DNA from: Pseudogemmobacter sp044142105
GTDB taxonomy: Bacteria > Pseudomonadota > Alphaproteobacteria > Rhodobacterales > Rhodobacteraceae
Reading direction: 5' to 3'
DNA: 64,000 nt
Assembly: GCF_044142105.1 (NCBI RefSeq)
Contig: NZ_JBGTYM010000003.1
Coordinates: 1-64,000 of the forward strand
The translations under genes and the position numbers were made by a program. The first letter of the stretch is position 1. Each line of letters begins with the position of its first letter. Positions 50,678 to 58,190 of the stretch are shown in pieces. The notes under the pieces are model-generated. The model did no database searches. It saw nothing but the letters and a program-made list of their open reading frames with translations, and was not told where the DNA came from.

Positions 50678-51891
50678 GCCCGATACCGGTCGACCAGCGC
50701 GACGATGCGCTCGGCGGCGGCGACGGCTGCCTTGTGGTCCTGGCTGAAGTTCAGCCGAACAGAAGCGGCACTGTGCGGGCTGAATTCGGTGCCCGGCGTC
50801 ACCACGACGCCCGCTTGCAACCGCAGGATCTTGACAAAATCGGCGGGCGAGACGGCCAGGTTCGGCAGTTGCGGAAACAGGTAGCTGCCGGCCTGAGGCG
50901 CGCGGGCAAAGACCCCCGCGCAGCCGCGCAGCACGGAGAGAAGGTCGTCGCGGATCGCCTCATGCGCGGCGATGCGGGCCTCCATCCAGCCGGGCGCCTC
51001 GGCGAACCAGCTGCGCAGCACGGCCTGGCTATAGCCCGCCGCGCGCAGGCTGACGATGGCTTGCAGCTTTTCCATCCGCGCGATGATCCGGGCCGGGCCG
51101 AAAGCCACGCCCAGACGATAGCCCGACAGCGACTCGGTCTTTGACGGGCCCATGATCGTCACGACATTGTCGGCCACCGCCGCTTCGGCGCGCAGATGGG
51201 TATAGGCGACACCCGAGTAAAGCAGCCGCGAATACAGCTGGTCGGCGATCACCGTCGCACCGTAGCGCGCGGCAAGGGCCGCGATCTGGCCAATCTCATC
51301 CTTGGAATAGACCACGCCCGCCGGATTGTTCGGGTTCGAGAAGAGAAAGACCTTGGCGCCAGCCTTGAAAGCCGCCTCCAGCCCCGACAGGTCCAGCCCG
51401 GCTCGGGTCTCGTCGGCAGAGACATAGTCAAGCTGCACCGGCACCATCTCGCCTTCGAAGAATTCCACGAGCTTGCGGTTGGCGAAATAGTCGGGCTGCA
51501 CGATGGCCACCTTGTCGCCGCGCGCCACCGTGGCGGCCACCGCCAGGAACAGCGCGCCCTGGGTGCCGGGCGTCACGATCATGCCGTCCTTGGCATCGAC
51601 CGGTGCGCCGGTAAAAGCAGCCAGACGCGGCGCGAGCAGCTCACGGATACCCATGTCGCCACGATATTCGGTATAGGCCTGCACGCCCCCTGCCGAAACG
51701 CCTGCCGAGAACAGATCGAAGGCGCCGGGTGTCGGCTCATGCGCGTCGACATCGCCATGCGAGAAATCGACCGGCCGCCCCGTCAGTGCCTCGCCCCGCA
51801 TCAACGCGGCCAGGCCTTCGGCACTTTGTCGCACTTCCTGTCCGGGGGCGTTGTCTGTGCCGAGTTTGGCGAATTTCGTCTCGATCGACAT
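50674..51891 (-). CDS. Class I aminotransferase
   Basis: This is a 405-aa fold-type I PLP enzyme. The Asn-Pro segment is FLFSNPNNPAGVVYS; the PLP Lys lies in IMGPSKTESLSGYRLGVAFG; the Arg near the C-terminus is in ASVRLNFSQD. It heads the minus-strand operon that is divergent from the LysR gene. The specific amino donor is not apparent. ATG at 51891 follows a weak AGGGA. Confidence 0.85.
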   Translation of the reverse strand: MSIETKFAKLGTDNAPGQEVRQSAEGLAALMRGEALTGRPVDFSHGDVDAHEPTPGAFDLFSAGVSAGGVQAYTEYRGDMGIRELLAPRLAAFTGAPVDAKDGMIVTPGTQGALFLAVAATVARGDKVAIVQPDYFANRKLVEFFEGEMVPVQLDYVSADETRAGLDLSGLEAAFKAGAKVFLFSNPNNPAGVVYSKDEIGQIAALAARYGATVIADQLYSRLLYSGVAYTHLRAEAAVADNVVTIMGPSKTESLSGYRLGVAFGPARIIARMEKLQAIVSLRAAGYSQAVLRSWFAEAPGWMEARIAAHEAIRDDLLSVLRGCAGVFARAPQAGSYLFPQLPNLAVSPADFVKILRLQAGVVVTPGTEFSPHSAASVRLNFSQDHKAAVAAAERIVALVDRYRA

Positions 51892-52006
51892 GGTGCATCC
51901 CTTCGCACAAGGCCCCGGCGGCAGGCCGGTTTGGGCTTGGGTCTACCTTGTTTCAATAAAAAGAAATAATGGCTTTTTGTGTTTTCAGAAGATAGGAAAT
52001 CTATCC
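51892..52006. promoter_or_regulatory. Divergent control region of the aminotransferase operon and lysR
   Basis: This 115-bp spacer is AT-rich around 51950-51990. LysR-type regulators usually bind T-N11-A sites in such a divergent spacer, but I could not single one out. Confidence 0.4.
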
Positions 52007-52888
52007 ATGGACACTCGCTTTCTGGAAAGCTTCCTTGCCGTCGTCGACAGCGGCTCGATTGCCGAGGCGGCGCGGCGGCTGAACCTTACGCCCGCCGCGC
52101 TGGCCCAAAGGTTGCGCGCGTTGGAACAGGATCTTGGCCAGCCGCTGGTGCTGCGTGCCGGGCGACGGGTGCGGCCCACGGCGGCGGGTTTGGCCGTGCT
52201 GGAGCCGGCACGGCGGCTGATCGACAGCACGCGCGACCTGCGCGCCATCGCGGCGCAGGACGAACCTGCCGGGCAATTGCGGCTGGGCGCCATCGCCACC
52301 TCGCTGACCGGGCTTTTGCCCGAAGTGATCGCCCGGCTGCGCGAGCGCCATCCGCGCATCGACTATTATGTCCGGCCCGATTCCTCGGTGAACCTCTATC
52401 AGGCCGTGCTGGGCGGAGAGCTGGATGCTGCGCTGATGGTGCAGCCGCAGTTTCCAGTGGCGAAATCGACCGGCTGGCTGACCCTGCGCCATGAGCCACT
52501 GGTGCTGATCGTGCCCGCGGCGCTGGCCGAGGACGATCCGCACCGTATCCTGACCACACAGCCCTTCATCCGCTATGACCGCAATCAGTGGGGCGGCCAG
52601 GTTGTCGACCGCTTTCTGCGCCAGAACGGGCTGAAAGTGCGCGAATGGCTGGAACTGGACGCGCTCGATGCCATTGCCGGCATGGTCAGCCGCGGACTTG
52701 GCGTCGCCATCGTGCCCGATTGGGCACCGCCCTGGCCCGAAGGCCTGCGCCTGCGCCGCCACGCGCTGCCCGGCGCGGGTGGGCGCCAGGTGGGGGTGCT
52801 GTGGACGCTGACCGGGGCGCGGATCGCCGCGCTGCAAGCTTTTGTTGCCGCCTGCCGCGCGCGCAACGACGAAACGGGCCAAGCCTGA
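52007..52888 (+). CDS. LysR-family transcriptional regulator
   Basis: This is a 293-aa regulator: winged helix at 1-60 (FLAVVDSGSIAEAARRLNLT, AALAQRLRALEQDLGQ) and a type II periplasmic-binding-fold effector domain after about 90. I chose the ATG at 52007 (MDTRFLESF), the family start, with AGGA 9 bases upstream. Divergence from the aminotransferase/RidA/SDR/RraA operon suggests that it controls that operon. Confidence 0.88.
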   Translation: MDTRFLESFLAVVDSGSIAEAARRLNLTPAALAQRLRALEQDLGQPLVLRAGRRVRPTAAGLAVLEPARRLIDSTRDLRAIAAQDEPAGQLRLGAIATSLTGLLPEVIARLRERHPRIDYYVRPDSSVNLYQAVLGGELDAALMVQPQFPVAKSTGWLTLRHEPLVLIVPAALAEDDPHRILTTQPFIRYDRNQWGGQVVDRFLRQNGLKVREWLELDALDAIAGMVSRGLGVAIVPDWAPPWPEGLRLRRHALPGAGGRQVGVLWTLTGARIAALQAFVAACRARNDETGQA

Positions 52889-52937
52889 CCAACAAGGCGG
52901 AACTACTGGCCGCATCGTGCGTTTTCCGGGGACAGAC

Positions 52938-52966
52938 TTGAATATGTTCCTCAAATGTTCTATATC
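52938..52966 (+). promoter_or_regulatory. Sigma70 promoter with an embedded SOS (LexA) box
   Basis: TTGAAT (52938-52943) and TATATC (52961-52966) are spaced by 17 bp. Between them is GTTC-N7-GTTC (52946-52960), exactly the LexA box form described for Rhodobacter-type Alphaproteobacteria. The placement suits repression by LexA. Confidence 0.7.
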
Positions 52967-52995
52967 TTCTGTCCATGACGCAAGGATGGTGCCCG

Positions 52996-53292
52996 ATGGA
53001 AACCGCGACCTTTGCCCTGCCTGCAACCCCCCGCCAGATCGCCTATGCCCGTGCCTTGGCGCTGCGCAATCAGACCCTCCTGCCCTGGCATGTTCAGCAG
53101 GATCGCCGCAGCCTTTCCGCCTGGATCGAGGCACAGGCCGCCCTGAAACCGATGCGCGCGATCGACAGCCGCCCAAGTTCGCGCCAGGTCGCCTATGCCG
53201 AACGGCTGGGCCGGATCAAACGGCGCGCCGTGCCGGCAGAGTGCTTTCAGGACGCAAGCCTGATGTCGAAATGGATCGATGGCAACAAGTAG
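52996..53292 (+). CDS. Small tandem-repeat protein under an SOS box
   Basis: This is a 98-aa cytoplasmic protein of unknown function. Two halves repeat at an exact 50-residue offset: TPRQIAYARAL (11-21) and SSRQVAYAERL (61-71). Pairs Q14/Q64, Y17/Y67, L21/L71, P30/P80, W43/W93 and I44/I94 match without gaps. The motif (x-x-K/R-Q-I-x-Y-A-x-x-L ... P ... W-I-D) resembles small domains at the C-terminus of some bacterial topoisomerases. I chose the ATG at 52996 with AAGGA upstream; an ATG at 52975 lacks one. It stands alone. Confidence 0.7.
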   Translation: METATFALPATPRQIAYARALALRNQTLLPWHVQQDRRSLSAWIEAQAALKPMRAIDSRPSSRQVAYAERLGRIKRRAVPAECFQDASLMSKWIDGNK

Positions 53293-53641
53293 GGCCATGG
53301 GCCTCGGGTGTTTCAGCTAAGGCATCCCGGATGCATCGCTTGCCAGAAGACCCGGATCGCGGCGGCATCCAACACGCAGCTCGCAGCAAGGCTTTAAATC
53401 GTCTCTGTGCTGGCCTGGCAGCTGTGTCAGGCGTAGCCGCCGTTTCGCATAGCGCGGCCCCCGGTCGGCGCGGTCCCGCCGCAGCAGGTTTCGGAGCCAC
53501 GGCAATATCTTTCGCGGAGCGCGGTCTCGTCAGCTTGGGGAAGCTCGGCACAGGCCAGAGCGCATGGCTGGCACGGCCACATCTTGATCGGCGATTGCAA
53601 GGGGTATATATCTAGCTAGATAGCTAGACAGGAAAACCACA
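53293..53641. other. 349-bp spacer without a recognised gene
   Basis: No open frame with family resemblance was found on either strand. Its right end carries the Phd/VapC promoter region. A short hairpin (AGCTT-gggg-AAGCT) is near 53534. Confidence 0.4.
53609..53622 (+). promoter_or_regulatory. Phd/VapC operator palindrome
   Basis: TATCTAGCTAGATA is a perfect 14-bp palindrome, followed by another TAGCTAG copy. It lies 19 bp before the antitoxin start, as expected for conditional self-repression. Confidence 0.6.
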
Positions 53642-53884
53642 ATGTGGACGCTGCAAGATGCGAAAAACCGGTTCTCCGCCGTCGTCGAGGCCGCCCTGTC
53701 TGGACGGCCCCAGGAAGTTTCGCGCCGGGGGCGACCCGCTGTTGTCGTGCTGGCCGCCGAGGAGTACCAGCGGCTGGTGCAGGGCGCGGCCGAGCGTCGG
53801 GAGAGCTTTGCCGAGCACCTCCTGCGCTTTCCGGGCGAAGCACCGGACAGGCTGCAAGCCCGGCCCCGGGATGTGACTTTCTGA
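53642..53884 (+). CDS. Phd/YefM-family antitoxin
   Basis: This is an 80-aa antitoxin. The N-terminal DNA-binding part has WTLQDAKNRFSAVVEAAL and the conserved segment QEVSRRGRPAVVVLAAEEY. The C-terminal tail would wrap the toxin. AGGA lies upstream. It is coupled to the PIN gene by the TGATG overlap. Confidence 0.87.
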   Translation: MWTLQDAKNRFSAVVEAALSGRPQEVSRRGRPAVVVLAAEEYQRLVQGAAERRESFAEHLLRFPGEAPDRLQARPRDVTF

Positions 53885-54285
53885 TGTACCTTCTGGATAC
53901 GAATGTCATCTCCGCGGTGCGGAGGCCGGACCGCGCACCGCAGGTGGCCGCGTGGTTGCGCGGCAGGCCGGAAGGAAGCCTTTATCTAAGCGTGATCACC
54001 CTGGGCGAGATCGAGCGGAGAATCCGGGCGCAGGAAAGGCTGAACCCGGCCTTTGCCGCCGATCTGCGGAGCTGGGTCGACAGAACGGTGCGGCTGTTTC
54101 ACGACCGGCTGCTGCCCTTTGGCGCCGACGAGGCGCGGGTCTGGGGCCAGTTGAGCCAGGACATCGGCCATGGCGGCGCCGATCTGATGATCGCCGCCAC
54201 GGCATTGGTGCAGGGTGCCACGGTGGTGACCGGGAACCTCGATGAATTCCGGCCGACCGGGGTTTTGCTGGAAAACCCGTTCTGA
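53884..54285 (+). CDS. vapC: PIN-domain toxin (VapC family)
   Basis: This is a 133-aa endoribonuclease toxin. Acidic site residues are visible in LLDTNVISAV (Asp), LGEIERRI (Glu) and ADLMIAATAL (Asp), with the last acidic residue in GNLDEF. It starts within the antitoxin stop codon. Genes around it are metabolic, so this is an isolated chromosomal module. Confidence 0.87.
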   Translation: MYLLDTNVISAVRRPDRAPQVAAWLRGRPEGSLYLSVITLGEIERRIRAQERLNPAFAADLRSWVDRTVRLFHDRLLPFGADEARVWGQLSQDIGHGGADLMIAATALVQGATVVTGNLDEFRPTGVLLENPF

Positions 54286-54380
54286 CGGCACATCGACCTC
54301 CCTCATGCCCAGGTGCTTCGTCCGTGGATTGATGGCGTGATCCTTTGTCGGCCCTGCGGGGAGCATTCTACATCCGGATC

Positions 54381-55181
54381 CTATAGCTCACGCAGCTTCG
54401 ACGAAATCAGTTTGCCCAGCACGGTCTCGTCCACTTTGATCGCGGCGGCGATGTGTTGCCGGGCTTGGCGCAACTGTTCGACGGCACTCAGCAGATGGTC
54501 GCCAGACATCCGGGGCGAGATCGCGCTGAGGCTGAGTGCCCCGATCGTGCGCCCGCTGGTATTGGTGAAGGGCATCGAGATCGTGGTGACGTTGAGCGAC
54601 GGAATCGGGCGGATCGCCAACCCCGTTTCACGGGTGCGGGCGAGATCGGAGGCGATATCTTCCGACGTCCGCCCCGCGGACCGGTAGTCCTCGGCATTGT
54701 CGGCAAGGATCGCCTCTGCGGCTTCGACCGGCAGAGAGGACAGGATCGCCAGACCGCCGGCGCCAAGCCCAAGCGCCCGAATTGCCCCGACTTCGGTGAC
54801 ATGCGACTTAACCGGGAAATCGCCGGAACAGCGGCTGACGCAGCGGGTGAACCGCCCCTCACGCAGAAAGGCAAAGACGGTATCTCCGGTCGCCTTGGCC
54901 ACCGGCAGGATGGCGCTTTCGATGACAGGCAGCATGTCGAAGCGCGAAATCGCCGCCTGCCCCAGCAAACAGCACGTGGGACCAAGCACATAGCGTCGTC
55001 CCGACGGCAGTTGCCAGACCAGCCCGCAATCAGCCAAAGCCTGCAGGATCCGGTGGGTGGTTGGCCCGGAAAAGCCAAGGGCGCGTCCGATTTCCGTGAC
55101 ACCAAGCCCTTGATCTCCTTCTTGCATCAGCAAGGAAAGAACGTCTGATGCTCTGTGGATGAGTTGTGCGCCCTTTTCCAT
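54381..55181 (-). CDS. IclR-family transcriptional regulator
   Basis: This is a 266-aa IclR-type regulator. Winged helix at about 8-70 (LGVTEIGRALGFSGPTTHR) and an effector domain with GLGAGGLAILSSLP and TTISMPFTN. I chose the ATG at 55181 (MEKGAQLIHRASDV); the longer frame upstream runs through the operator region. It is divergent from the PrpB-like gene, with three TTCCA/TGGAA sites between them. Confidence 0.87.
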   Translation of the reverse strand: MEKGAQLIHRASDVLSLLMQEGDQGLGVTEIGRALGFSGPTTHRILQALADCGLVWQLPSGRRYVLGPTCCLLGQAAISRFDMLPVIESAILPVAKATGDTVFAFLREGRFTRCVSRCSGDFPVKSHVTEVGAIRALGLGAGGLAILSSLPVEAAEAILADNAEDYRSAGRTSEDIASDLARTRETGLAIRPIPSLNVTTISMPFTNTSGRTIGALSLSAISPRMSGDHLLSAVEQLRQARQHIAAAIKVDETVLGKLISSKLREL

Positions 55182-55186
55182 CGATG

Positions 55187-55252
55187 TTCCATATTGTGGA
55201 AGATATTTCCAGTTTATGGAGTATAGTTGACATATTTGTCCGCATTGTGGAA
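55187..55252. promoter_or_regulatory. Three tandem IclR-type operators
   Basis: TTCCA-N5-TGGAA (55187-55201) is followed by TCCA-N5-TGGA (55208-55220) and by TCC-N6-TGGAA (55239-55252). Centres are about 20 and 31 bp apart, i.e. two and three helix turns. The form matches the IclR consensus TGGAA...TTCCA. Confidence 0.6.
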
Positions 55253-55296
55253 GAACTTTCGCCACCAAGACCGGCACGCCACATTGCGAGGACCAT

Positions 55297-56205
55297 ATGC
55301 TGACCCACACTCCCACCCGCATTTCAGCCGGAGCGCGCTTCCGCACGGCGCTGCGCGAAGAAAATCCGCTGCAGATCGTGGGCACGATCAATGCATATAC
55401 CGCTCTGATGGCCAAGCAGGTCGGCTATCGCGCGATCTATCTGGCCGGCGCCGGCGTTGCGAATGCCTCCTATGGCCTTCCTGATCTGGGCATCACCACG
55501 ATCAACGACGTCCTGGCCGATCTGCGCAAGGTCTCCGATGCCTCGGACCTGCCGGTCCTGGTCGATGTCGATACCGGTTTCGGCGGGGCCTACAACATCG
55601 CCCGTCTTGTGCGCGGCCTCATCAAGGACGGCGCGGGCGCGATGCATATGGAGGACCAGGTCGCACTGAAGCGCTGCGGCCACCGCCCTGGCAAGGAGAT
55701 CGTCTCGAAGGAAGAAATGCTGGATCGCGTCAAGGCGGCGGTCGATGCGCGCTATGACGAGGATTTCGTCATCGTCGCGCGGACGGATGCATTGGCGATC
55801 GACGGGCTTGATGCCGCCATCGACCGGGCCTGCGCCTATGTCGAGGCCGGGGCCGACATGATCTTCGCCGAAGCCTTCACCTCGCTTGAGCAATACCGCA
55901 AGCTGGCGGACGCGCTGGGGCGGCCCTACACGGTGCTTGCCAATATCACCGAATTCTCGAAGACGCCGAACTTCACCACGGACGAGCTGGCCGGTGCAGG
56001 CGTGGCCGCGGCGCTCTATCCGCTTTCTGCTGCCCGCGCGATGAACCTCGCGGCGCTGAAGACCTATGAGGAAATTCGCGGCAAAGGCACGCAGAAGGGA
56101 ATTCTGGGCCAGATGCAGACCCGCGAAGAGTTGTACGGCTTCCTCAACTACCACGAATACGAACGAAAAATCGATGAGCTCTTCGCCGCGAAGAAGGGTG
56201 CCTAG
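55297..56205 (+). CDS. Methylisocitrate-lyase/PEP-mutase-family protein (PrpB-like)
   Basis: This is a 302-aa (beta/alpha)8 lyase. The active-site loop appears as KRCGHRPGKEIVSKEEM, the PrpB signature. Asp ligands for Mg are in VDVDTGFGG, and MEDQ precedes the loop. It would cleave 2-methylisocitrate or a related hydroxy-tricarboxylate to pyruvate and a dicarboxylate. No prpC or prpD is nearby. It is the first gene of an IclR-controlled run with TctCBA and lower Hpa enzymes. Confidence 0.82.
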   Translation: MLTHTPTRISAGARFRTALREENPLQIVGTINAYTALMAKQVGYRAIYLAGAGVANASYGLPDLGITTINDVLADLRKVSDASDLPVLVDVDTGFGGAYNIARLVRGLIKDGAGAMHMEDQVALKRCGHRPGKEIVSKEEMLDRVKAAVDARYDEDFVIVARTDALAIDGLDAAIDRACAYVEAGADMIFAEAFTSLEQYRKLADALGRPYTVLANITEFSKTPNFTTDELAGAGVAAALYPLSAARAMNLAALKTYEEIRGKGTQKGILGQMQTREELYGFLNYHEYERKIDELFAAKKGA

Positions 56206-56236
56206 GCCAAGTTCAGTTCATCAGGGAGGATGACAG

Positions 56237-57205
56237 ATGAAACCGAAGTTCCGTTTGCTTTTGGGGGCGGCGCTTTCGCTGCCGCTATTCATGACGGCAG
56301 CGTTTGCCCAAGACTTTCCGAACCAGCCGATCAAGTTCATCGTACCGTTCAATTCGGGCGGTGGCACCGACATCGTCGCCCGGATCGTTGCCGATGAGAT
56401 GTCGAAGAACATCGGGCAGCCGGTGCTGGTCGAGAACCAGCCCGGTGCACAGGGGATCAGCGGCACCCGGGCCGGGGCCGATGCTCCGGCAGATGGCTAC
56501 ACGATGACCTTCGTGCTTCAGGCGACGATGGCGCTGAACAGGTCGCTTTACACTGCCACGAATTATGACGCGCTGAACGACTTTGCCTTCGTATCTCAGC
56601 TGTCCGAGGCACCCTATGTGGTGGCGGTGAACGCGAATCTCGGGGCGACCACGCTGGACGAGCTGGTTGCCAAGGCAAAAGCGGAACCTGGCAAGATCAA
56701 CTTCGCGTCGGGGGCGGCAGCGTCATACCTTGCATCCCTGCTGTTCCAGAAGGAAGTCGGGGTCGAGATGGTCCATATTCCCTATTCTGGATCGGGGGCG
56801 GCACTGACCGACCTTCTGTCGGGACGGGTCTCGCTCATGCTGTCCAGCCCGTCTTCTGTCCTGCCGCATTTCCAGTCCGGCGCCCTGGTGCCGCTGGCCG
56901 TGACCGGGGCCGAGCGGCTGCCTTCGCTGCCCGACGTGCCCACACTGGACGAGCTGGGCTACAAGGGGTTCAATGTCACCGGCTGGTATGGCGTGGCGGT
57001 TCCCGATGGCACGCCGGATGCGGTGGTCGAAAAGCTGAACACCTCGATCAACGAGGCACTGGCAAATCCTGATGTTCAGGCCAGCCTTGAAAGCGCCGGG
57101 GCGGCGGCCAAGGGCGGTTCCGCCGCCGATTTCTCCGCTTTCGTCGCCGCTGAGATCGATCGCTGGACCGCGGTGATCGCCGAAGCCGGCATCCAGCCGC
57201 AATGA
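56237..57205 (+). CDS. tctC: TTT-family solute-binding protein (TctC/Bug)
   Basis: This is a periplasmic binding protein of 322 aa. It has a signal peptide (LLGAALSLPLFMTAAFA, then QDFPNQ). Typical Bug motifs: IVPFNSGGGTDIVARI, NQPGAQGISG, and DVPTLDELGYKGF. It delivers a carboxylate ligand to TctAB. A perfect hairpin follows it, then a CHMI gene, before tctB. Confidence 0.88.
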   Translation: MKPKFRLLLGAALSLPLFMTAAFAQDFPNQPIKFIVPFNSGGGTDIVARIVADEMSKNIGQPVLVENQPGAQGISGTRAGADAPADGYTMTFVLQATMALNRSLYTATNYDALNDFAFVSQLSEAPYVVAVNANLGATTLDELVAKAKAEPGKINFASGAAASYLASLLFQKEVGVEMVHIPYSGSGAALTDLLSGRVSLMLSSPSSVLPHFQSGALVPLAVTGAERLPSLPDVPTLDELGYKGFNVTGWYGVAVPDGTPDAVVEKLNTSINEALANPDVQASLESAGAAAKGGSAADFSAFVAAEIDRWTAVIAEAGIQPQ

Positions 57206-57217
57206 TGTGACCAGGCA

Positions 57218-57237
57218 CGGGCGGCTGCGGCCGCCCG
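57218..57237 (+). other. Hairpin after tctC
   Basis: A perfect 8-bp stem (CGGGCGGC / GCCGCCCG) with a TGCG loop begins 12 bp after the tctC stop. It may raise tctC mRNA over the following genes. Confidence 0.5.
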
Positions 57238-57316
57238 GATGCACCGCGCCAAGCGACCGGAGCGGTCGCGCGCGACACCGCTTCCCTCTCGGGACGCCCA
57301 CCACAAGGATTGAACA

Positions 57317-57712
57317 ATGCCGCACGCCTGGATCGAAGTCTCGGCCAATATCGCCAAGGAGCCCGAGGTGGCCCGCCTGGCCCGCACCGTTTATGACAGC
57401 GCCCTGAAGACAGGTCTCTTCCCGGTCGGCGGCGTGCGCGTGCGGTTTCAGGAATTGTCCGACGTGATCGTCGGCGATGGCCATCCGGACAATTCCTTTG
57501 TCCATGTCGTCCTGCGCATCGGCGCGGGTCGCACCCTGGAAGCGAAGAAGGCGGCTGCGGACGAGATCTTTGCGCAGGTCAAGTCCCTGATGGAGCCGCT
57601 CGCGGCACGCCGACCTCTCGCTGTGGCCTTCGAAGTGCAAGAGATGAGTGCGGATCTGAACTACAAGTTCAACAACCTGCACCAACACATCGCCCGGCGG
57701 CAGAGCGCCTGA
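57317..57712 (+). CDS. hpaF: 5-carboxymethyl-2-hydroxymuconate isomerase (HpaF-like)
   Basis: This is a 131-aa tautomerase-superfamily enzyme that isomerises 5-carboxymethyl-2-hydroxymuconate in the homoprotocatechuate pathway. Pro2 (MPHAWIEVSANI) is the expected general base. HVVLRIGAGRT and DLNYKFNNLHQ near the C-terminus match CHMI. It lies between tctC and tctB, splitting the transporter genes. Confidence 0.85.
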   Translation: MPHAWIEVSANIAKEPEVARLARTVYDSALKTGLFPVGGVRVRFQELSDVIVGDGHPDNSFVHVVLRIGAGRTLEAKKAAADEIFAQVKSLMEPLAARRPLAVAFEVQEMSADLNYKFNNLHQHIARRQSA

Positions 57713-57743
57713 GCCGGGACTGCGCTCAAGCGGAGGAGAGCCA

Positions 57744-58190
57744 ATGTTCCAAGATCGCGATGTCATCGGCGGCGGCATATTCACGCTGATCGGCCTTGGC
57801 GCCTTCGTCATGGCCCAGAATTACAATGCGGGCAGCGCATTGAACATGGGGCCCGGCTATCTGCCACGGCTTGTATCCGGGGCCATCGTGCTGCTGGGCT
57901 TGGCGCAGATCATCGGCGCCTTGCGAAGCAAAGGCGAACCCGACCGGATCGTTGACTTCAACTGGCGGGCCTTCGGTCTGATCCTGGCCGCGATTGTCAC
58001 CTTCGCGCTGCTGGTCAAGCCTGCCGGTCTTATCCCTGCGGTCACCTTGATGATCGTCATCGGCTGGTTCGCCGATCCCAAGCGCAAGCCCAGCCATCTT
58101 CTGGGCCTGCTGATCATCGGCAACCTGATGCCAATCCTGATCTTCAATCTTCTGTTGCGGATGCAGATCAAACTCTGGGGATTGTTCTGA
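57744..58190 (+). CDS. tctB: TTT-family small permease (TctB)
   Basis: This is a 148-aa inner-membrane subunit with four hydrophobic segments; GPGYLPRLVSGAIVLLGL is typical. It ends exactly at the tctA start (one-base overlap). Confidence 0.85.
   Translation: MFQDRDVIGGGIFTLIGLGAFVMAQNYNAGSALNMGPGYLPRLVSGAIVLLGLAQIIGALRSKGEPDRIVDFNWRAFGLILAAIVTFALLVKPAGLIPAVTLMIVIGWFADPKRKPSHLLGLLIIGNLMPILIFNLLLRMQIKLWGLF

Noticed and set aside
53216..53551. Possible gene or transposase remnant on the minus strand after the small SOS-box gene
   Set aside because: No recognisable motif, and it overlaps the supported plus-strand gene.
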